64,000 nt of DNA from Pseudomonadota bacterium. GTDB lineage: Bacteria > Pseudomonadota > Alphaproteobacteria > JACQOE01. The stretch lies in NCBI GenBank assembly GCA_016202695.1, contig JACQOE010000019.1, forward strand, positions 1 through 64,000, written 5' to 3'. This document shows, piece after piece, positions 63,290 to 64,000 of this stretch (its first letter is position 1; every line of letters starts with the position of its first letter). The translations under genes and the position numbers were made by a program. The notes beneath the pieces were generated by a model. The model searched no databases. It was not told the origin of the DNA and saw only the letters and a program-made list of their open reading frames with translations.

Positions 63290-64000
63290 ATGGTGCAGCC
63301 GCACTATCGCATCGGTGTCGACATCGGCGGCACGTTCACCGACCTCGTGCTGATGGACGAGGGGTCGGGACGTCTGTTCAGCGAGAAGGTGCTGACGACG
63401 CCGGAGGATCCCTCCGAGGCGGTGCTGTCGGGGGTGGCGAGCCTGCTCGCCAAGGCGGGCGTGCGGGCCGGCGAGATCTCCAACGTGATCCATGGGACCA
63501 CGCTGGTCGCCAACGCCCTGATCGAGCGCAAGGGCGTGAAGACGGCGCTGGTCACCACCGCCGGATTCCGCGACGTGCTTGAGATCGGCCGCGAGCTTCG
63601 CTACGACACCTACGATCTCTTCATCGAGATGCCGCGGCCGCTGGTGCCGCGCGAGCTCCGCTTCGAGGTCGTCGAGCGGATCGGCCCCAAGGGCGAAGTT
63701 CTGGTGCCGCTCGACCAAGGCAGCGCCCGCGCGCTGGCCGAGCAGCTACGTGCCTCGGATGTCGAGGCGGTGGCCGTTGTCTTCCTGCACAGCTTTCGCA
63801 ACCCGGGCCACGAGACCGCGGTCAAGAGACTCTTCGCCGAGGCGGCGCCGCGGCTCACGGTCTGCGCCTCGAGCGAGGTGATGGCCGAGATCGACGAGTA
63901 CGAACGAACCTCGACGACCGTCGCCAATGCCTACGTGCATCCCATCTTCCGGCGCTACCTGGGCCGCTTGGTGGGGGCGTTGCGCGAGCTGGGGATCGCG
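63290..64000 (+). CDS. hyuA: HyuA-type hydantoinase/oxoprolinase subunit A, pair 5 (partial, runs off the window)
   Basis: The first 237 codons of a HyuA subunit, open to the right edge of the window. It starts MVQPHYRIGVDIGGTFTDLV and continues with IHGTTLVANALIERKGVKTAL, RDVLEIGRELRYDTYDLF and EYERTSTTVANAYVHP. These match copy 4 closely; the DMGGTTAK motif would lie beyond the edge. Together with hyuB5 it is the second hyuBA unit of the tandem pair. Confidence 0.9.
   Translation, partial: MVQPHYRIGVDIGGTFTDLVLMDEGSGRLFSEKVLTTPEDPSEAVLSGVASLLAKAGVRAGEISNVIHGTTLVANALIERKGVKTALVTTAGFRDVLEIGRELRYDTYDLFIEMPRPLVPRELRFEVVERIGPKGEVLVPLDQGSARALAEQLRASDVEAVAVVFLHSFRNPGHETAVKRLFAEAAPRLTVCASSEVMAEIDEYERTSTTVANAYVHPIFRRYLGRLVGALRELGIA

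Overview
The window reads as a GC-rich proteobacterial chromosome segment (GC well above 60% by eye). The dense TRAP, TTT and Dpp-type importers, the LysR and TetR regulators and the paired HyuA/HyuB genes fit a soil or aquatic alphaproteobacterium (Rhodospirillales-like) or betaproteobacterium. Nothing in the sequence fixes the genus. I saw no tRNA, rRNA, IS element, phage gene or CRISPR array.

Layout. (1) 21-3691, minus: a TetR regulator and a DevBCA/MacAB-like export system. (2) 4030-14149, minus: an oligopeptide-type ABC importer (SBP, two permeases, two ATPases) coupled to a C45/penicillin-acyltransferase-like Ntn hydrolase, then two tandem AtuA-like (DUF1446) plus DUF4387 pairs; the run could be one transcript. 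(3) 14441-18376, minus: LysR and TRAP transporter 1. (4) 19052-24052, plus: a DapA-family aldolase/lyase and HyuA1-HyuB1. (5) 24143-28945: an envelope-glycan cassette (YdjC/NaxD-like deacetylase, GT2 polyprenyl-phosphate glycosyltransferase, GT-C glycosyltransferase, GtrA flippase-like protein, methyltransferase). (6) 29033-37351: TRAP 2 on the minus strand, divergent from HyuA2-HyuB2 and an NMT1-like binding protein. (7) 37632-42790, minus: a TctCBA transporter coupled to a fumarate-reductase-like flavoprotein, which carries an in-frame TAG, and a small 2Fe-2S protein. (8) 42966-60751, plus: a ThDP enzyme, HyuA3-HyuB3, a YcsI/DUF1445 protein, an HpcH/HpaI aldolase, TRAP 3, TctCBA 2 and HyuB4-HyuA4. 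(9) 60735-64000: a second HpcH/HpaI-like protein on the minus strand, then HyuB5-HyuA5 running off the right edge.

How it may work together: six solute importers (one ABC, three TRAP, two TTT) are interleaved with five HyuA/HyuB pairs, which belong to the ATP-dependent hydantoinase/5-oxoprolinase family, and with small carbon-skeleton enzymes (DapA-like, HpaI-like, ThDP-dependent). I infer a scavenging island that imports carboxylates, peptides or lactams/imides, opens the ring and cleaves the products. The most unusual items are the transporter-C45-AtuA/DUF4387 run, the transporter-linked flavoprotein with an internal amber codon, the HyuAB array, and a set of genes that matches the known route for adding amino sugars to lipid A.
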